This document shows positions 1 to 11,739 of a stretch of 64,000 nucleotides of DNA, in pieces; position 1 is the stretch's first letter, and each line of letters opens with the position of its first letter. The stretch lies in the NCBI GenBank assembly GCA_036320915.1, contig JAXBDG010000003.1, forward strand, positions 496,001 through 560,000, in the 5' to 3' direction. This DNA comes from Linnemannia elongata (taxonomy: Eukaryota; Mortierellomycota; Mortierellomycetes; Mortierellales; Mortierellaceae). A program made the position numbers and the translations under genes. Under the pieces are notes generated by a model that was not told the origin of the DNA, made no database searches, and saw nothing but the letters and a program-made list of their open reading frames with translations.

Positions 1-748
1 CTTCCTTGGATATGGTTAGCGCAGACGCATTATGCCTCGAGCGCGGATACTGAATGAGAATCATGACCAATGAGCTTAGGATATCGTCCGCGATGGGTAT
101 GATGGCTCTAGGGTGAGTCAAAGGGGCGCCTGTCTCTGCTTCCGTTGTTCGTGGTGGTGTTGGTAATGAGGATCCTGAAACGGCCGCAGACTCTGCGGTT
201 GGCTCGGGAGTAGTTGGCGTTGGGGATCTTATAGGAACTGATTGTTGATCGAGGGCACGGTGCGCAATGTTGAGCAGGCAAGTAACAGCATCAGCAGTGT
301 TGAAGGTGTTGCTGTAGTAGACGTTGACGCGGTGGATCAATACGAGGAGCTGTTTCCGCGTCTGTTGCATCTGAGGCGTAAGTGGTTCTGAGTGAGCGAC
401 AGGATGGGTTGTCGAGAGGTCGTGTCGCGTTGGGCGGGAGTCAGGGTAGGGAGAAGGGGACCCGTGTCGCGAGCCAGAGGGTGTCGAAGACGAGCGCTTG
501 GTACGCTTCGATCGGAAAGACTCTGTGCTCGCTGGCGGCAACGTGGAGGTGACAAGGGCTTCTTGGACAAGAGTCAAGTGAGCGACAGAGCGCAGAATGT
601 CCTTCAGGGCATAGTCCGGGAGCTGGTCTATCAGACTGCGGGCGAGCGAGAGTGTATGCGGACTTGTCATCATGTTGCTACTACTGCGGTGACCATCCTT
701 GCTATCGGGCGGAGGCTGTTGTCGCCGTGGACGCCGGGCGTTGTCCAT
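1..748 (-). CDS. Unknown protein, 3'-truncated by window edge
   Basis: On the minus strand a frame opens at ATG 748-746 and stays open to the window edge (249 codons), so the 3' end is missing. Two more in-frame ATGs (673, 670) could be the true start, because the first ~25 residues are Arg/Pro-rich. A helix-forming stretch follows (about residues 32-60, containing LARSLIDQLPDYALKDIL), then a Ser/Pro/Arg-rich linker, then a second hydrophobic helical stretch. A short helical module followed by a second helical region distantly recalls the proteasome-tethering factor Cut8/Sts1, but this is a weak impression and I do not assign it. The gene is divergent from the S/T-P-rich gene at 1837 and probably shares its promoter region. 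No intron was needed within the visible part. Confidence 0.45.
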   Translation of the reverse strand, partial: MDNARRPRRQQPPPDSKDGHRSSSNMMTSPHTLSLARSLIDQLPDYALKDILRSVAHLTLVQEALVTSTLPPASTESFRSKRTKRSSSTPSGSRHGSPSPYPDSRPTRHDLSTTHPVAHSEPLTPQMQQTRKQLLVLIHRVNVYYSNTFNTADAVTCLLNIAHRALDQQSVPIRSPTPTTPEPTAESAAVSGSSLPTPPRTTEAETGAPLTHPRAIIPIADDILSSLVMILIQYPRSRHNASALTISKE

Positions 749-1836
749 GGGTTGAGAAGAGGAGGAAGGAATGGTTGGAATGAAGGTGGGCGGTACACAG
801 TGTGTCCGCGTTGTTGTTGCAGGAGTTGAGTGGTGTGGAATGAGCGCGTGGCGGAAGCAGGCGAGAAAAAGGTAGGGCAGACAAAGTCGTTCACGAGTGC
901 AAGAGAAGGGTAAAGAGAGGGAAAGGTTGAAAAATAACAAAGAACGCGACTGATAAAGGAACGAAGAGAGAACGCGTTTCTTCGTGGGCTGCTTTTGCTG
1001 CTTCTGTTTGTTTGTGTGTCCTTCCCTTGCTCTCACTTGCCCACTTTTCAGGCACAGCTAGGACTGTCATTTTTTGGAAGTTGGAGGCAAAGACGAGAAA
1101 TCGGTTCTGCAACACATGCGATTGGAAATACATCGGTGACCCATCACGTACCCTTGAAATTAGGCCCATTCTCATACCCCGAGCCATAAACAAAAAAAAA
1201 TATGTTCATGTTCATGAAGGCAGAGGCGGATGGGATGACACTGACCGTGATCATCACCATTCTTATTCCTGTTTATTTACACGCTCTGCTTGCTATACAT
1301 CGCTAGTCTTTTCACAGACACAGGATACATACCAGAGAGAGAGAGATCAAACAAGACTACACTGGTGAGTGAGTGAGCGAGAAAGCGAGTGAGTGTGTAA
1401 GAATAAGTGAACAAGGAAGCGAAGCAAAGGACATTTGGTTAACAGACCACGAGCTGGTTTGATGGATGACTTGCGAAAGCACCTGTCCCACATGACCCCT
1501 TTTTCGAGCCCCTTCTTTTTTCTTTTTTTTTTTTGACTTTTTGACTCCACCGACCCAGACAGGGAGAGTACCCTGACCGTACAAACAGAACTGTCTGACA
1601 GACTGACTGACTTCCCTTTTCCTTGGTCCACAGTCTTTTATTTCTGCTTTGACCATCACCTCTTCCACTCCCCACAACTCCCTTCTCACTTGCCCTCATC
1701 CGCCACCATCTCTTCTCTTTTTCACTCGCACTCATACTTCTTCATACCTCACTCACCACACACACAGACACATATACACACACACACACACACAGACGCA
1801 TTCACATACATATACACACGCACACATACCCGCCAC
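749..1836. promoter_or_regulatory. Divergent intergenic promoter region
   Basis: About 1.1 kb between two head-to-head genes. It holds CT-rich patches typical of fungal leaders (about 1640-1740) and a CA microsatellite immediately before the plus-strand start. Short open frames on both strands here are low-complexity and look non-coding. No clear TATA box was chosen. Confidence 0.5.
1756..1796. repeat. CA dinucleotide microsatellite in 5' leader
   Basis: An almost pure CA tract with a few TA and GA interruptions lies 40-80 bases before the ATG at 1837. It is probably transcribed as part of the 5' leader. Reading through it upstream in frame would give an implausible Thr/His repeat, and that is why the downstream ATG was chosen. 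Confidence 0.85.
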
Positions 1837-4008
1837 ATGGTTCGACAACGATCTAATTCGTCGGCGTACAGGACAAGCCAAGAGGTTCCCGAGACGCCCT
1901 TGACCCCTCGCACCCCTCGCTCACCGCACCTCCACAGGTCCCGCCTCACTTCCCCATCAGCACGTTCACGGACAGGCATCCGGGGTGGGCTCAAGCGGGA
2001 GTTCCCCGAAGACGAGGACCTCGACATGGACGACTTGCCCTCCCGACGAGCTCACCTCTCCAACCCTACACCCTCTGAACTTCTGTCCATGGACCTCACA
2101 ACATTGGCTCTTCATAACCGCAACACTAACAGTAGTAGCAGTAATGGGTCTCGGTCTACGCTTGCTACACCTTCACCGTCTGCTCGGTTCAGGGATGATG
2201 CCACTGTTGAACGATTCAACTTGACCCTCCCTTTTGACAGGATTGCCTCACCCAACTTTGCCTCCTCATCTTCATCGTCGTCCACTTCTTCACCTTCACC
2301 GTTTAAAAGCAACAACAACTTCTACAGCTCCAGCTCGCTCGAGTCTGTCCACAGATACCCAACCCGCACCTCAACTACACAGCACGATTCTACACAATCC
2401 TCACCCTTCACAACTCCCGTCAAAGCCGGTGGCAGCAGGACACCTTTCCTCCGAGACGGACCGTCAACACCGGCAGCCTCTTCAACAACGGCATCGTCAC
2501 CGTCCATCTTCTCCTCACGCTCCGCCCTCCAGAGTCCACCCCGCAGCAGCCCTCGTCAGTTCATGAACGACGAAGACAACAACCTCTTCCTTACCCAGTC
2601 GCCACGAGCTATCAGGACACCTCGAAAGCCCATGTCTCAGCTGGAAAGCAGCAGCAATACTGCAACTCAATCACCAGCTGACAGGTCAACGCCCAGCACA
2701 TCAACATCAGCGGCACATGCATCCTCTTCTTCGAGCGACTATTCCTCTTCGACTTCAACGACTGCTCACTCGTACATCCAACCAGTTCCAACACCCATAG
2801 CTTTGATGACACCGGGAGCTAGTCAATCGACTGAATTCGATGAGGATGACATGACGGATACCGAGTCTGTGCTGAGCTCTCAAGGAGACCAGGAGAAGGA
2901 GAATGTCACTCCCAAGATGTCGGATGACCCTTCTAACCCATTCTTTGTGGCATCGGAATCAAAGAGATCCATACGGTATACCAAGACGGACGGCTCAACA
3001 ACACCCACAGGATGCACGACAGCGCCAGGAACCATTCGGCGCTCAAGACGTCTGGCTCTCGGATCCATCTCTCCTTGGCGCTGGAACTCTTTTGACGAGC
3101 ACGGGAACCTATTGTACGCTGGTCTGGGTGCAGGTCTTCTCAAAGGAAAAGGATCAGACTGGACAGAGGGCAAGCAAACCAAAGTCACTGCTGCAGGATG
3201 TTCAGGAGAGTCGTCGGTGGGATCGAGTTCAGGATCCAGTTCAGCGGCAGGCTCATCCTCCACGAGCAAGGCCGCAATGATTGGGCCACCTCTGAACGGA
3301 AAGTCGTCCAAGCAGCTCCCCGACAACCACCCCAACGCTCCCGACACAACTGAACGGAAGGGGGTACCCTCCAGGACGGCGATGAAGAACGCGGAGAGCA
3401 TCATCGAGCCCCAGTCGGTGGCCTTTAATCGTCGTGCGCAGAAGGTGGCGGGAAGTATCTTTTACTGGAAAAACGGAAACTACCAGTTGGTGAGCGAGAC
3501 GGACAAGCAGCAGTGGCCCGGCGAGTGGAAGTTTGAGGTGTACCAGGACCCAGAGTCGCCAGGAGCACCGTCAGCAGCCGAGGAGGCCGACCATGCCGCT
3601 GCGACATCCCACAGCTTCGCAGCGGGGTCGTCCTCGACAACAGCCACCTACTTTGGCAAGGGCAAGTTGACAGACCGACAGCTGAGCGGACCCTCGTCGA
3701 AGAGGATGCGGATCACTGTGGCAAACGAAACTTCTCATCAGGGTGTTGGCACGAGCCCTCATGCCTCCGAATCTGATTTGATAGGGTCAGGAATCACAGA
3801 TGCACAGGACCTTGCCCCACCTCCGAGCCCAACACCAATGTCGGCGATCAACACATCAGGCAGCAATAGTCCTCAGGCTTCCAAGTTGATGGGCAGTCTA
3901 CCAGGAACTCCTAGCAAGAAGGCGCGCATGCAAGACCGCTATGACTTCCGGGAGCGCCGCTTGCTCAACGAGCCCCTTACCCCTCGATCCCGCCGCTGCG
4001 GTGCCTAA
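1837..4008 (+). CDS. S/T-P-rich, probably disordered nuclear protein of unknown function
   Basis: Single uninterrupted frame of 723 residues. The frame is open upstream to 1690, but that extension encodes the CA microsatellite, so ATG 1837 is preferred. The protein is dominated by Ser/Thr-Pro motifs (for example TPLTPRTPRSP near the start) and poly-Ser tracts over about residues 90-360, and it has basic patches. This suggests heavy proline-directed phosphorylation (CDK or MAPK), which is inference. The ordered-looking parts are about residues 400-430 (SISPWRWNSFDEHGNLLYAG), about 530-570 (SIFYWKNGNYQLV then WPGEWKFEVYQD) and a basic tail (about 690-720) with TPSKK and LTPRSRR. No catalytic domain or DNA-binding fold was recognised. 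A cell-cycle or transcription regulator is possible but not shown. Confidence 0.75.
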   Translation: MVRQRSNSSAYRTSQEVPETPLTPRTPRSPHLHRSRLTSPSARSRTGIRGGLKREFPEDEDLDMDDLPSRRAHLSNPTPSELLSMDLTTLALHNRNTNSSSSNGSRSTLATPSPSARFRDDATVERFNLTLPFDRIASPNFASSSSSSSTSSPSPFKSNNNFYSSSSLESVHRYPTRTSTTQHDSTQSSPFTTPVKAGGSRTPFLRDGPSTPAASSTTASSPSIFSSRSALQSPPRSSPRQFMNDEDNNLFLTQSPRAIRTPRKPMSQLESSSNTATQSPADRSTPSTSTSAAHASSSSSDYSSSTSTTAHSYIQPVPTPIALMTPGASQSTEFDEDDMTDTESVLSSQGDQEKENVTPKMSDDPSNPFFVASESKRSIRYTKTDGSTTPTGCTTAPGTIRRSRRLALGSISPWRWNSFDEHGNLLYAGLGAGLLKGKGSDWTEGKQTKVTAAGCSGESSVGSSSGSSSAAGSSSTSKAAMIGPPLNGKSSKQLPDNHPNAPDTTERKGVPSRTAMKNAESIIEPQSVAFNRRAQKVAGSIFYWKNGNYQLVSETDKQQWPGEWKFEVYQDPESPGAPSAAEEADHAAATSHSFAAGSSSTTATYFGKGKLTDRQLSGPSSKRMRITVANETSHQGVGTSPHASESDLIGSGITDAQDLAPPPSPTPMSAINTSGSNSPQASKLMGSLPGTPSKKARMQDRYDFRERRLLNEPLTPRSRRCGA

Positions 4009-4107
4009 GACCTCTCGACTCTTGCATTTTCTTCCTTTCCTTCCACTTGCTATCATTTTTCCCAGTTGCTGTACTTCCCCCCACTCCCCACCACCTCTCA
4101 TTTGTAT

Positions 4108-4109
<2 letters not shown>

Positions 4110-4152
<43 letters not shown>
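4110..4152. repeat. Poly-T tract (43 T)
   Basis: A 43-base T run about 100 bases after the stop codon at 4008, followed by a second run of 28 T at 4294-4321. Both lie in the presumed 3' UTR or flank of the S/T-P-rich gene and are likely length-variable. Confidence 0.85.
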
Positions 4153-4155
<3 letters not shown>

Positions 4156-4291
4156 TCCCATGTGTGTGTTTTAATCTCATTTCATTTCCCATTGTCTGAG
4201 ATCGTCTTCTGTAGTTTTAGTACCCCTTTGTTTGTTTGTACCCATGTATTCTCTGTACCGTTACTTTTCTTTCTCTTGTTCTTTTTCGTTT

Positions 4292-4324
<33 letters not shown>

Positions 4325-5348
4325 CCTCCACCAGTCGCGTAAGTTTCCTGATTCATCCACGTTTTCATTAGCATAGCAGACCCTTTCTTTGCCTGATTAA
4401 AAAACCCCCCCCAATTATTTCGCGGCGTTTGGTAGCTTTCCCTATGCGATATTGCTTGCTTGCTAAGTTTTGTTATCTCAAACTATCGAGTGCATGTCAA
4501 TGTGTTTTCGAGAAATGTTTTACTCTTTTTTTTTCTTTTAAAAGATTACTGTACATATTTTGTTAAGATGAAATGAATGTGGAATGTGAGTTTTTTGGGG
4601 GGGTTTGATATCTTGACTGTGTTAAGAGGTATTTTAGATGCTTCTATAGAATCGTGTGAAGAAAAAGAAACACCCAATAGGTCGAAGAAGGGAGAAAAGG
4701 GGTGAGGGGGTAAAAGGTCAAAAAAAAGAGAGAGAGAAAGGTTATGAGAGTCAGAATATATATATTTTTTTTACAAGTTCGATTCGTAGCCGTCGGGTCT
4801 GTCATGCAAAATAGTGAGGAAAAAAGATGGAGAAAAAGGGTAGAGAAGTACATATGTTAGGAAGGTATTTCGGGAAGTATTTCCTGTAAGTCGAGAAAGG
4901 AAAAAAAAAAAAAACAAAAACAAAAACAAAAAACGAGAGTATGTGCAAGAGGAAAATATTGAAGAGATATGTGCAAGGGTGGTAGGAAGATAGTGGCAAC
5001 AAAAGGAATGGTATTGCATCGACATGACAAAGAGATGACGCAAAAAGGAAATACGTGTGAAAAAGGTATGCCGAAAGAGTGGAAGATGAGGACAAAAAAG
5101 AAATGCCAAGTGAATATCCGCCGAGAGAAAACCGATGAAGGAGCCACGCCGAGCGGAAAAGAGAAACACCGCATTAAAGAAACAAGTCCAAGAGCCTGAA
5201 GCAAGATGCAAACGAGCGAGCAGGCAGGCAAGCCAACAGGCCTGCGGGCGAGAGGAAGGAGGCGCCCGAGAAGAGAAGCGGGGGAAGACCGCGTCTTAGA
5301 AGTCACCGAAGGGGAGAACAATCCGCGATAGCCAGGATGCGCCGCCAG

Positions 5349-5516
5349 GCACCGTTCACCGTTCACCGCTTTGCTGTTACCCGCTGGTGTGTCACCGTAG
5401 CCGTTTACCGAAATAATAAACCGCATCCTCCACACCGTCCTGCTGTCCAGACCGGGTTAGAACCGTTCACCGTTCACCGTTGACCGTTCACCGTTGACTG
5501 TATCACCGCTTCACCG
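5349..5516. repeat. ACCGTTC/ACCGTTG heptamer repeat cluster
   Basis: Two clusters of a 7-base unit. The first is about 5349-5370. The second, 5462-5516, has five near-perfect consecutive units (ACCGTTC, ACCGTTC, ACCGTTG, ACCGTTC, ACCGTTG) followed by decayed ones. Scattered CACCGT words lie between the two. No function is evident. Confidence 0.8.
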
Positions 5517-5644
5517 TTTTTCCAAGATAAGAGACACCGCCCGCGCGCGCGCACAAAAGAGGAGGGAAAGACACCGTGGAGTAATGGGGGAGACACAGGA
5601 AGGGAGAGAGCAGCAGCATCATCATCAATAGCAGAGAAAGGTCC

Positions 5645-8600
5645 TTACAAGAATCCGGCCTCGGCAAGCAATCGAGTTATCTTTTCCTCTTCGCCTTCCC
5701 TATCAAGTTGGAACAAAAACAATAACATAAAAAAAGTGTATGAAGTGTGTGCACTGGGTTAGCAAAAGTAGATAAGATAGAGACAAGCATATAAATATAA
5801 CAAAGAAAGCCAGAAAAGGTGGTGTTACCTTGGTTCTAACTCCAGACTGAGCTCATGTAACTCGGCAACAGGCTTGGACTGGTCCAAACCCCTACGAATG
5901 AAAGCCTGGATCTCAGGAACGGTCGTCAAACAGTACGGCACCGACTGGTACTGCTGGATCTCACGGATGACTTCAGCGGTGCTAACACGCTTGGCGAAAT
6001 TAATATGCTGCTCGGCGCCCTTCAAGAAATCAGGGTTTCCGTCCTGGATCATAACCAAATCGGTAAGGTAGACACCGACAAAGGGGACACAGGGTGGGTT
6101 GGCAGAATGGAGTTCTTGACGGTAATCGGTCCAGGACTTTGCCGAGTTGGTCACGGCTTGGAGGGTGGTGTAGGTGGCCATGACCTTGGAAGGGACCAGT
6201 TCCCAGGTCCGCTTAAGGCGGTGGATGGGGGATAGGGCCAGAGCGGCAGTTGTTGCGTAGAGTAAACTGAAGTTGTTGAGTTGGCGCAGTTTCTATATAT
6301 GTTAATGCAAGAAGGAAAGAAAAGAGCGGGAAGCGGGAAGCGGGAAGACGGAAAAAGGAAGGACGCGAAGAAGTGTCAGAAACATTGCATGGTTCGTCAA
6401 GGTGCAGCTTCTTGAATAAATAATTTGACATGCAAATTAATATCCAAATGAAAGTACAGGCAAGGCAAATATAAAAAGGCGACAGTTACCTCAGCAACAG
6501 CGACAAGTTGACGGACGATGAGGGCACGCTTCTTGGTATCCTTTTCACTAAGAACCAGCTCATTGACCCAGTTGGCATATAAGTTGGCCGTCTCAATCAT
6601 CTTCTTGATGTTCACAGCCTTGGCCGCAATCTCGGGGTCCTCACTCGTCCAGGCCTTAGCAAGACACTCGACAGGCTTAATCTTGTTGTATGCGCTGGCC
6701 TCCATGATGGTCAACTGGCGAGCAAACTCGAGGGGGTCCAGCTCCAAGAACTTGATCTTCTTGAGGTTGCGAGGGGTGATGGGTTGAGGGGCCTGTGTCG
6801 TCAGGTTCAGAATCATCTTCCGGAGGGATCCATCCGAGGCCTCGCGTTTCTCAACCAACTTGATGATCTGAACTGCAGCAAACGACATGGAATGGCGCAT
6901 CAAGCTCGAAAACTCCTTGATCTTTGGCAGCATCTGTCGGTCCTCCACCTCGTCTTCCATATAGAAGTTCTCGAGCCAAGTCTTGATGGTGTTGAAGACA
7001 CGGAGACGAATGGGCGTCAGCTTGCGTTCGGTCCACTGGACCAAGTCCTGACCCTCAAGTCCCGTTGGTGGTGCAATCGTGAAACGGCGGAATAATAGGT
7101 TGAAGAACTCGGTGGTTGTGGTAAAGGATCGGTAGGTCAACAAGAAGGTGGCTACAAAGCTGGCAGGAATACTGTCGTGCAAAGTCAACCGCTCCACCAA
7201 AGCGGGGAGGGTGCCGCCCTTGACAAGACCCTCCATGTTGAACGAAATCTCGGTTGTGGAGTGATCGTGCTGGAGGTACCAAGGAATTTCGACGGCTTTG
7301 GGAGTCTTGGGTCCTGACAGGACCACATCCTCTCCAAAAATCTTATTCAACTTGATACCGCGAGCGCGTTGTTGGTCGCGGTCAGTGGGATTGCCCACGG
7401 TAGGCCCACGTCCAGTGTTAGCAGCTGCAATCTCGACAACAGCGGACGATCCTTGAGAAGAGCCATAGATAGCGGCATTTGAACGCGTAAAAGTGTCGAC
7501 ACCCGATGCTCCCGATGCCATAGAGGGGGCAGCGGAGGAACCGGACGAGAACGATGACAGTCGTGACTCTGACCGGCGGTGGCGCGAGCTAGTGCCCTTG
7601 ATGGTGTCGCCCTCCAGATCCGAATCCTCCAGCATCAAAAAGCTATCACTGCTGCTGATGTTGGCCTCTGAGGCGCTCCTTGTCCTTGTGCCCTTTTCCA
7701 TCTCATCGCTCGCCATTGCCAGTGCTCGTGTAGCGGCTGTAAGGTCCTGGACCGAGCGCTCTGCGGTTTGTGTCGCCTCCAATGCCATCTCAAGAACACT
7801 CATGCGCGCCATGGGATCGGTTGCCAGCTGTATAGCCATGACTAACGAAGCAACATTGTTGTAGAGTGCCTGCCTCGAAACGCGAACGTCCAATAGAATA
7901 TGATCCTTGATATCTGGATGCTCAGCAAATACCGTCGCATAGTATTCGCTGACTAGAGCCAACAGAGATCCAGTGTGAGAGATGGCATTGTGGCATTGTG
8001 TGACAAGTTGTGACGACTGGGCTGAGTTCATGATGTTGGGTCCTGACTGCAGAACAGATCCTTGAACACTGTCCACAGCTTTGGTGATTTGCAACGACAG
8101 GACTCCAATGGCTCGACAGGCGCTCTTGCAGTAATACTCGAGAGGCGTTAATACAGTCGATGATGCGACGGTGCTAGACTTTCCACCAACGCTGCCATTG
8201 GCAGAGCTCCGATCTCCACCATCCAGTGAAGGCCGAGATACAGTCGAGAGTGATCTGGCCAGTTTCTGAGAATGCCTTGAACTGTGGGTTGCGTTGGCGG
8301 CACTGTCGGGATTTGCAACCAACTTGGCATCGACATCGTGCACCGTGACATTGGCGTTCTGGGCGGCGGTGATGAACTCACGGACGGCGGTGGCCACCTC
8401 TCCAGCATCTGAGCGCATCTTGGCGACAGAACCTTCAGCGGGCCAGACACTGGATGCCATCTTGGCCGAGAGGATCAACCTCGAGAGGGCAGCCATGATC
8501 TGGCGATGGTACACCTTCAAGTCTCCGTGCAGACGAATCGGGGCTGAATCCTTGTCAATCATTCCCGATGCGTAAAACATGACACGAATGGACTCTACGA

Positions 8601-11600
8601 CTTGGGCGGCCTGGATCTGGTAGTAAGACTTGTATCCGTTATCGGCCGAATGGACCAAGTTCAGGAGTGTGGCTGAGGCATGTTCTTCCAACGAGGCCCA
8701 GGTAGGTACAGGGTCCAGAGGGTTGGAGACGACGGGCAGCGGTGGCAGACCTTCGGCAGAATCACTGATGCCTGGGGCTCCTGTGGAGGAAGGTTTACGG
8801 ACGTGGGCCGCGGAGGAGGCCTGGGCGTGGTTCAAAAGTCCGTCTTGTGAATGGGGAGAGCCGACTCTGGTCTAGAACGCATGCGCGATGGCAAGAAATG
8901 AAAGGTACACGGGTAAAATATGCATTGTCAGTCACTGGGATGGGTGCGGGAAGAAAATGAAAAAGAACCGAAAAGGCTGGAAGAAGGGAAGACGAAGATG
9001 AAAAAGAAAAATAGTATGCCTGTGTGTCTGTGAGCCCCGATTTACACTCCCTCTGTACCTATTGTCCTTTATGTCCTTATGTCCCCTTTGCTTTGTCCCT
9101 TATTCTTATTTTATTTTTTTAAGTCAATTGGCTTTTTGTAGGCGACATGATCGTCATCATGATAGGCAGCAAACGACATTCACCTCCTTGTAAAACTCAA
9201 AAAGGTTGTACCCCTCCACCCTTTTCGTTTGTTGCTGTCGTTTTACCATCCTCGTTTCTATTTTCTCAATGCTGCTTGTAATCCTTTACTCGAGCGCGCT
9301 TTTGCCCGTCTTGTTGGCTTCTTCGACCACACCGACCCCAATTGACGCCATCCAAGAGGTCTTTAGTAAAATCTCTCTCTCTGTGCGTTTGTTTTGTGCT
9401 CTTGTTTTTTTTTCTGCTTTCCCCTTTCAATCTGCGTGCGGTTGTTGAAATAACCATCCCTTCCCAGTTGTATCATCATTCACCCAAACACTTCCCCCTC
9501 CGCTTTGATTATGGATCAAGCCCTATTCATCCTCTTTCGTCCATGATCTCTTCCTGCCCTTGTGTTTTGTGTCCAATTGATGCCGGAGGAATGCGTGTTG
9601 GGTTCGCAAGTTCTTGTTGGTGTTGTTATTGTGTCTAGCAATATCCTTGCTCTTCTCCAGAGAGTAAACTTACCGGTACTGCAGACGCCTGCCATGAACT
9701 GGGACGACTGGATCCCGTGTGACTATCAGTCTCGGTCAGTTCCTGAACGGACCCCATTGCGCGGGAACTCGTCATGACCTGGCCATTACTAACACCGTTT
9801 TGGCGCAGTTGGTCATGGGTCATGCTGTCCCTGACAGCGTCCGAGCCCGAGAGCGTTGAGCTGCTGATGGAAGCAGCAGTGCTACGCCTGGAGGCAGTTG
9901 ACCGATGATCTTCATTGGTGTGAGGAACAGGAGCACCGTTTGAATCTAGTATCCGATTGGGTATGATTTTTTTTTGTTGAGCGAGTAAAATAGAGAAAAA
10001 TGGGAGAACTTTCTTAGGTCAGCCTTATACATGCGTTGGTGCTATGTGAGTGATTTTTTTTTTGTTCATACAAGCCAACCATGTCGGTGCTGTACCAAGG
10101 TACAAGATACAAGGTTGCGATAAACAAAAAACATAAAAAAGAAGAAAGAGGAACGCGTCCATAAAAAATGGGGATTACAAAGTGCGATTGAGTTGTCTAT
10201 TAAGCCGATCATATTGCCGCAATGAAAAACAAGGACTCGTACGATAGTTTCAATCAAAAAGTATGAACATGGGGCCATCGGACATACGAGAACGGGGAAA
10301 TGAATGAAAAGGAGGGTGAGATAAAAACTTTACCATTGCGGTGATGGTTCGGACGGGAGGGCGGAGCGAGAGAAGTGGTGGAAGATGTGTTATCTTTTGA
10401 GTCTTGTTGTTGTTGTTGCTGCTGTACATTTGTTGCTTGTGTTGTCGTCCTCCTACTGAGGGACGGAGTTGGGATGGACCAGGAAGAGTCTCCGGTCCGG
10501 GTATTGAAGTAATAGAGCTGGCCATCGGCAGTAGTCTGAGGCAACCATAGGTCGTCGTTTGTCTGTTATTGTCGTCCATTGGGCAATTAGACGATAGAAA
10601 AGATAACGAAAAGAAAAATAAAGGAAGACCCAGGAAGACGGTTAGTGGGTTTGAATTGTTAAATAACTCTCAGACAAGACCGACCGAGAAACGGGGGTCT
10701 GGTTTGCGAAGGTATCTCTAACTTGTCCGATCGCATCTAGGGGGTAGAAGGCAGCATTGAGGCCGTTCGTTTTCTCTTCTTTGTTTTTGAGCACACGGAG
10801 AAAGAAGGGGGCAACCGCATTGAACGAGGACAAGGAGTAATTATGCATTGGGAGTGCTTGGTGCTTGTTGTTTTTTGCTTATTGTTTTGTACTCTGTCTT
10901 GTCTCCCTTCCCGTTTCTTGAGAAACGACGATCCACCTGGGGACTTTGCTCACGAGTTGGAATGGATCTCGAATGTGCCCAAGGAATAAAAAAGTTAAAA
11001 GGAGGAGTGGCGTCCACGGAGAAAAGGAAGGGACGGAGTGGTCCAAGCAGCAAACAGCTGCAGGATAGCGGTGGACGGACAAGAGAGAGAGAGGGAGAGG
11101 GAGAGGGAGAGAAAGTTGTGGAATAGGGGGTGGGGTGGGCAGCGTGGATAGAGCGAGGGAAAAGATAAATGTATGTGCGGATGTGAGGGATGGCACAGTT
11201 GCAAGAGTGGAAGGGGAAGGAGAGAGGAAAAGTAGACTTGCCGTTTCATCGTCTGAGTCAGTTTGGTCTTGGTCGTCGAGGTCGTGCTCAAGAACATGGG
11301 CATGATGGCCGTTGGTATCATGATCATGGTCGTGCACTTTCTCGGTGTCGTCGTTGTCGTTGTCGACGCTTCCTTCCTCGTCGCCTTCCTCGGAGTCGTC
11401 CTCGAGGTCGGACTGGGTGATTTCCTCGACAAAGTTGGAGGGGAACCAGCCTCGGGCCTGGTTGCAGAAGCCATACCACCATCCCGAGTCGAGCTGGGTG
11501 ACGACCTGGATCAGATCATCGGCTTCAAAGGAGAGTGAGATGGTGTTGGGGTCCTCGGAGACATAAGGGTAGAGTGCGCGAACGATGACGACGGAGTCTG

Positions 11601-11739
11601 ATTCCTGAGGGGTCTGAGGGTCTGTTGACTGTTGCTGTTGGTCGATTACGTCGTTCGTTGTTGTCGTTGTTGAGGAGGAAGAACCATTGGCTGCCGTGGC
11701 TGGTGCCAGTGGAGGAGTTTGTGGTGTCTGAGGCGCCAT
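5645..11739 (-). CDS. Ras guanine-nucleotide exchange factor, SH3-WW-RasGEF_N-RasGEF
   Basis: CDC25-family exchange factor that loads GTP on Ras, expected at the plasma membrane. Six exons: 11739-11242, 10562-10334, 9945-9674, 8871-6490, 6292-5829, 5699-5645; phases join and give 1299 residues. Domains in order: SH3 (about 46-107, with ALYPYV, WWYG and GWFPSNFVEE); an acidic His/Asp linker; WW (about 168-200, with LW then YYFN and SSW); a long helical middle; RasGEF_N (about 875-1000); RasGEF catalytic domain (about 1035-1299, with LDPLEFARQL, RLKRTWE and the terminal LLAEAGFL). Intron 1 begins GCAAGT, making it a GC-AG intron that joins two phase-0 exons. Introns 1 and 3 are long for this window (679 and 802 bases). 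An SH3 domain is usual in fungal Cdc25 relatives; the added WW domain suggests Pro-motif partners. The start gives a Pro/Ala/Gln-rich N-terminus and is likely. Confidence 0.9.

Larger units (their letters stand above)
4009..5644. other. Convergent intergenic region
   Basis: About 1.6 kb between two genes pointing at each other, so it contains both 3' UTRs. It carries the two poly-T tracts, A-rich purine tracts (about 4890-4935) and a cluster of heptamer repeats (5349-5516). No credible gene was found; the open frames here are low-complexity. Confidence 0.6.

Noticed and set aside
1690..1836. Upstream in-frame start for the S/T-P-rich protein
   Set aside because: The extension would encode the CA microsatellite as a His/Thr repeat; ATG 1837 is a better start.
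4720..4795. GTTCGATTC word resembling a tRNA B box
   Set aside because: There is no A box at the right distance and no cloverleaf can be drawn; the upstream sequence is purine- and AT-rich.
5349..5516. Direct repeats considered as a CRISPR-like array
   Set aside because: Units are 7 bases without uniform spacers, and the genome is eukaryotic.
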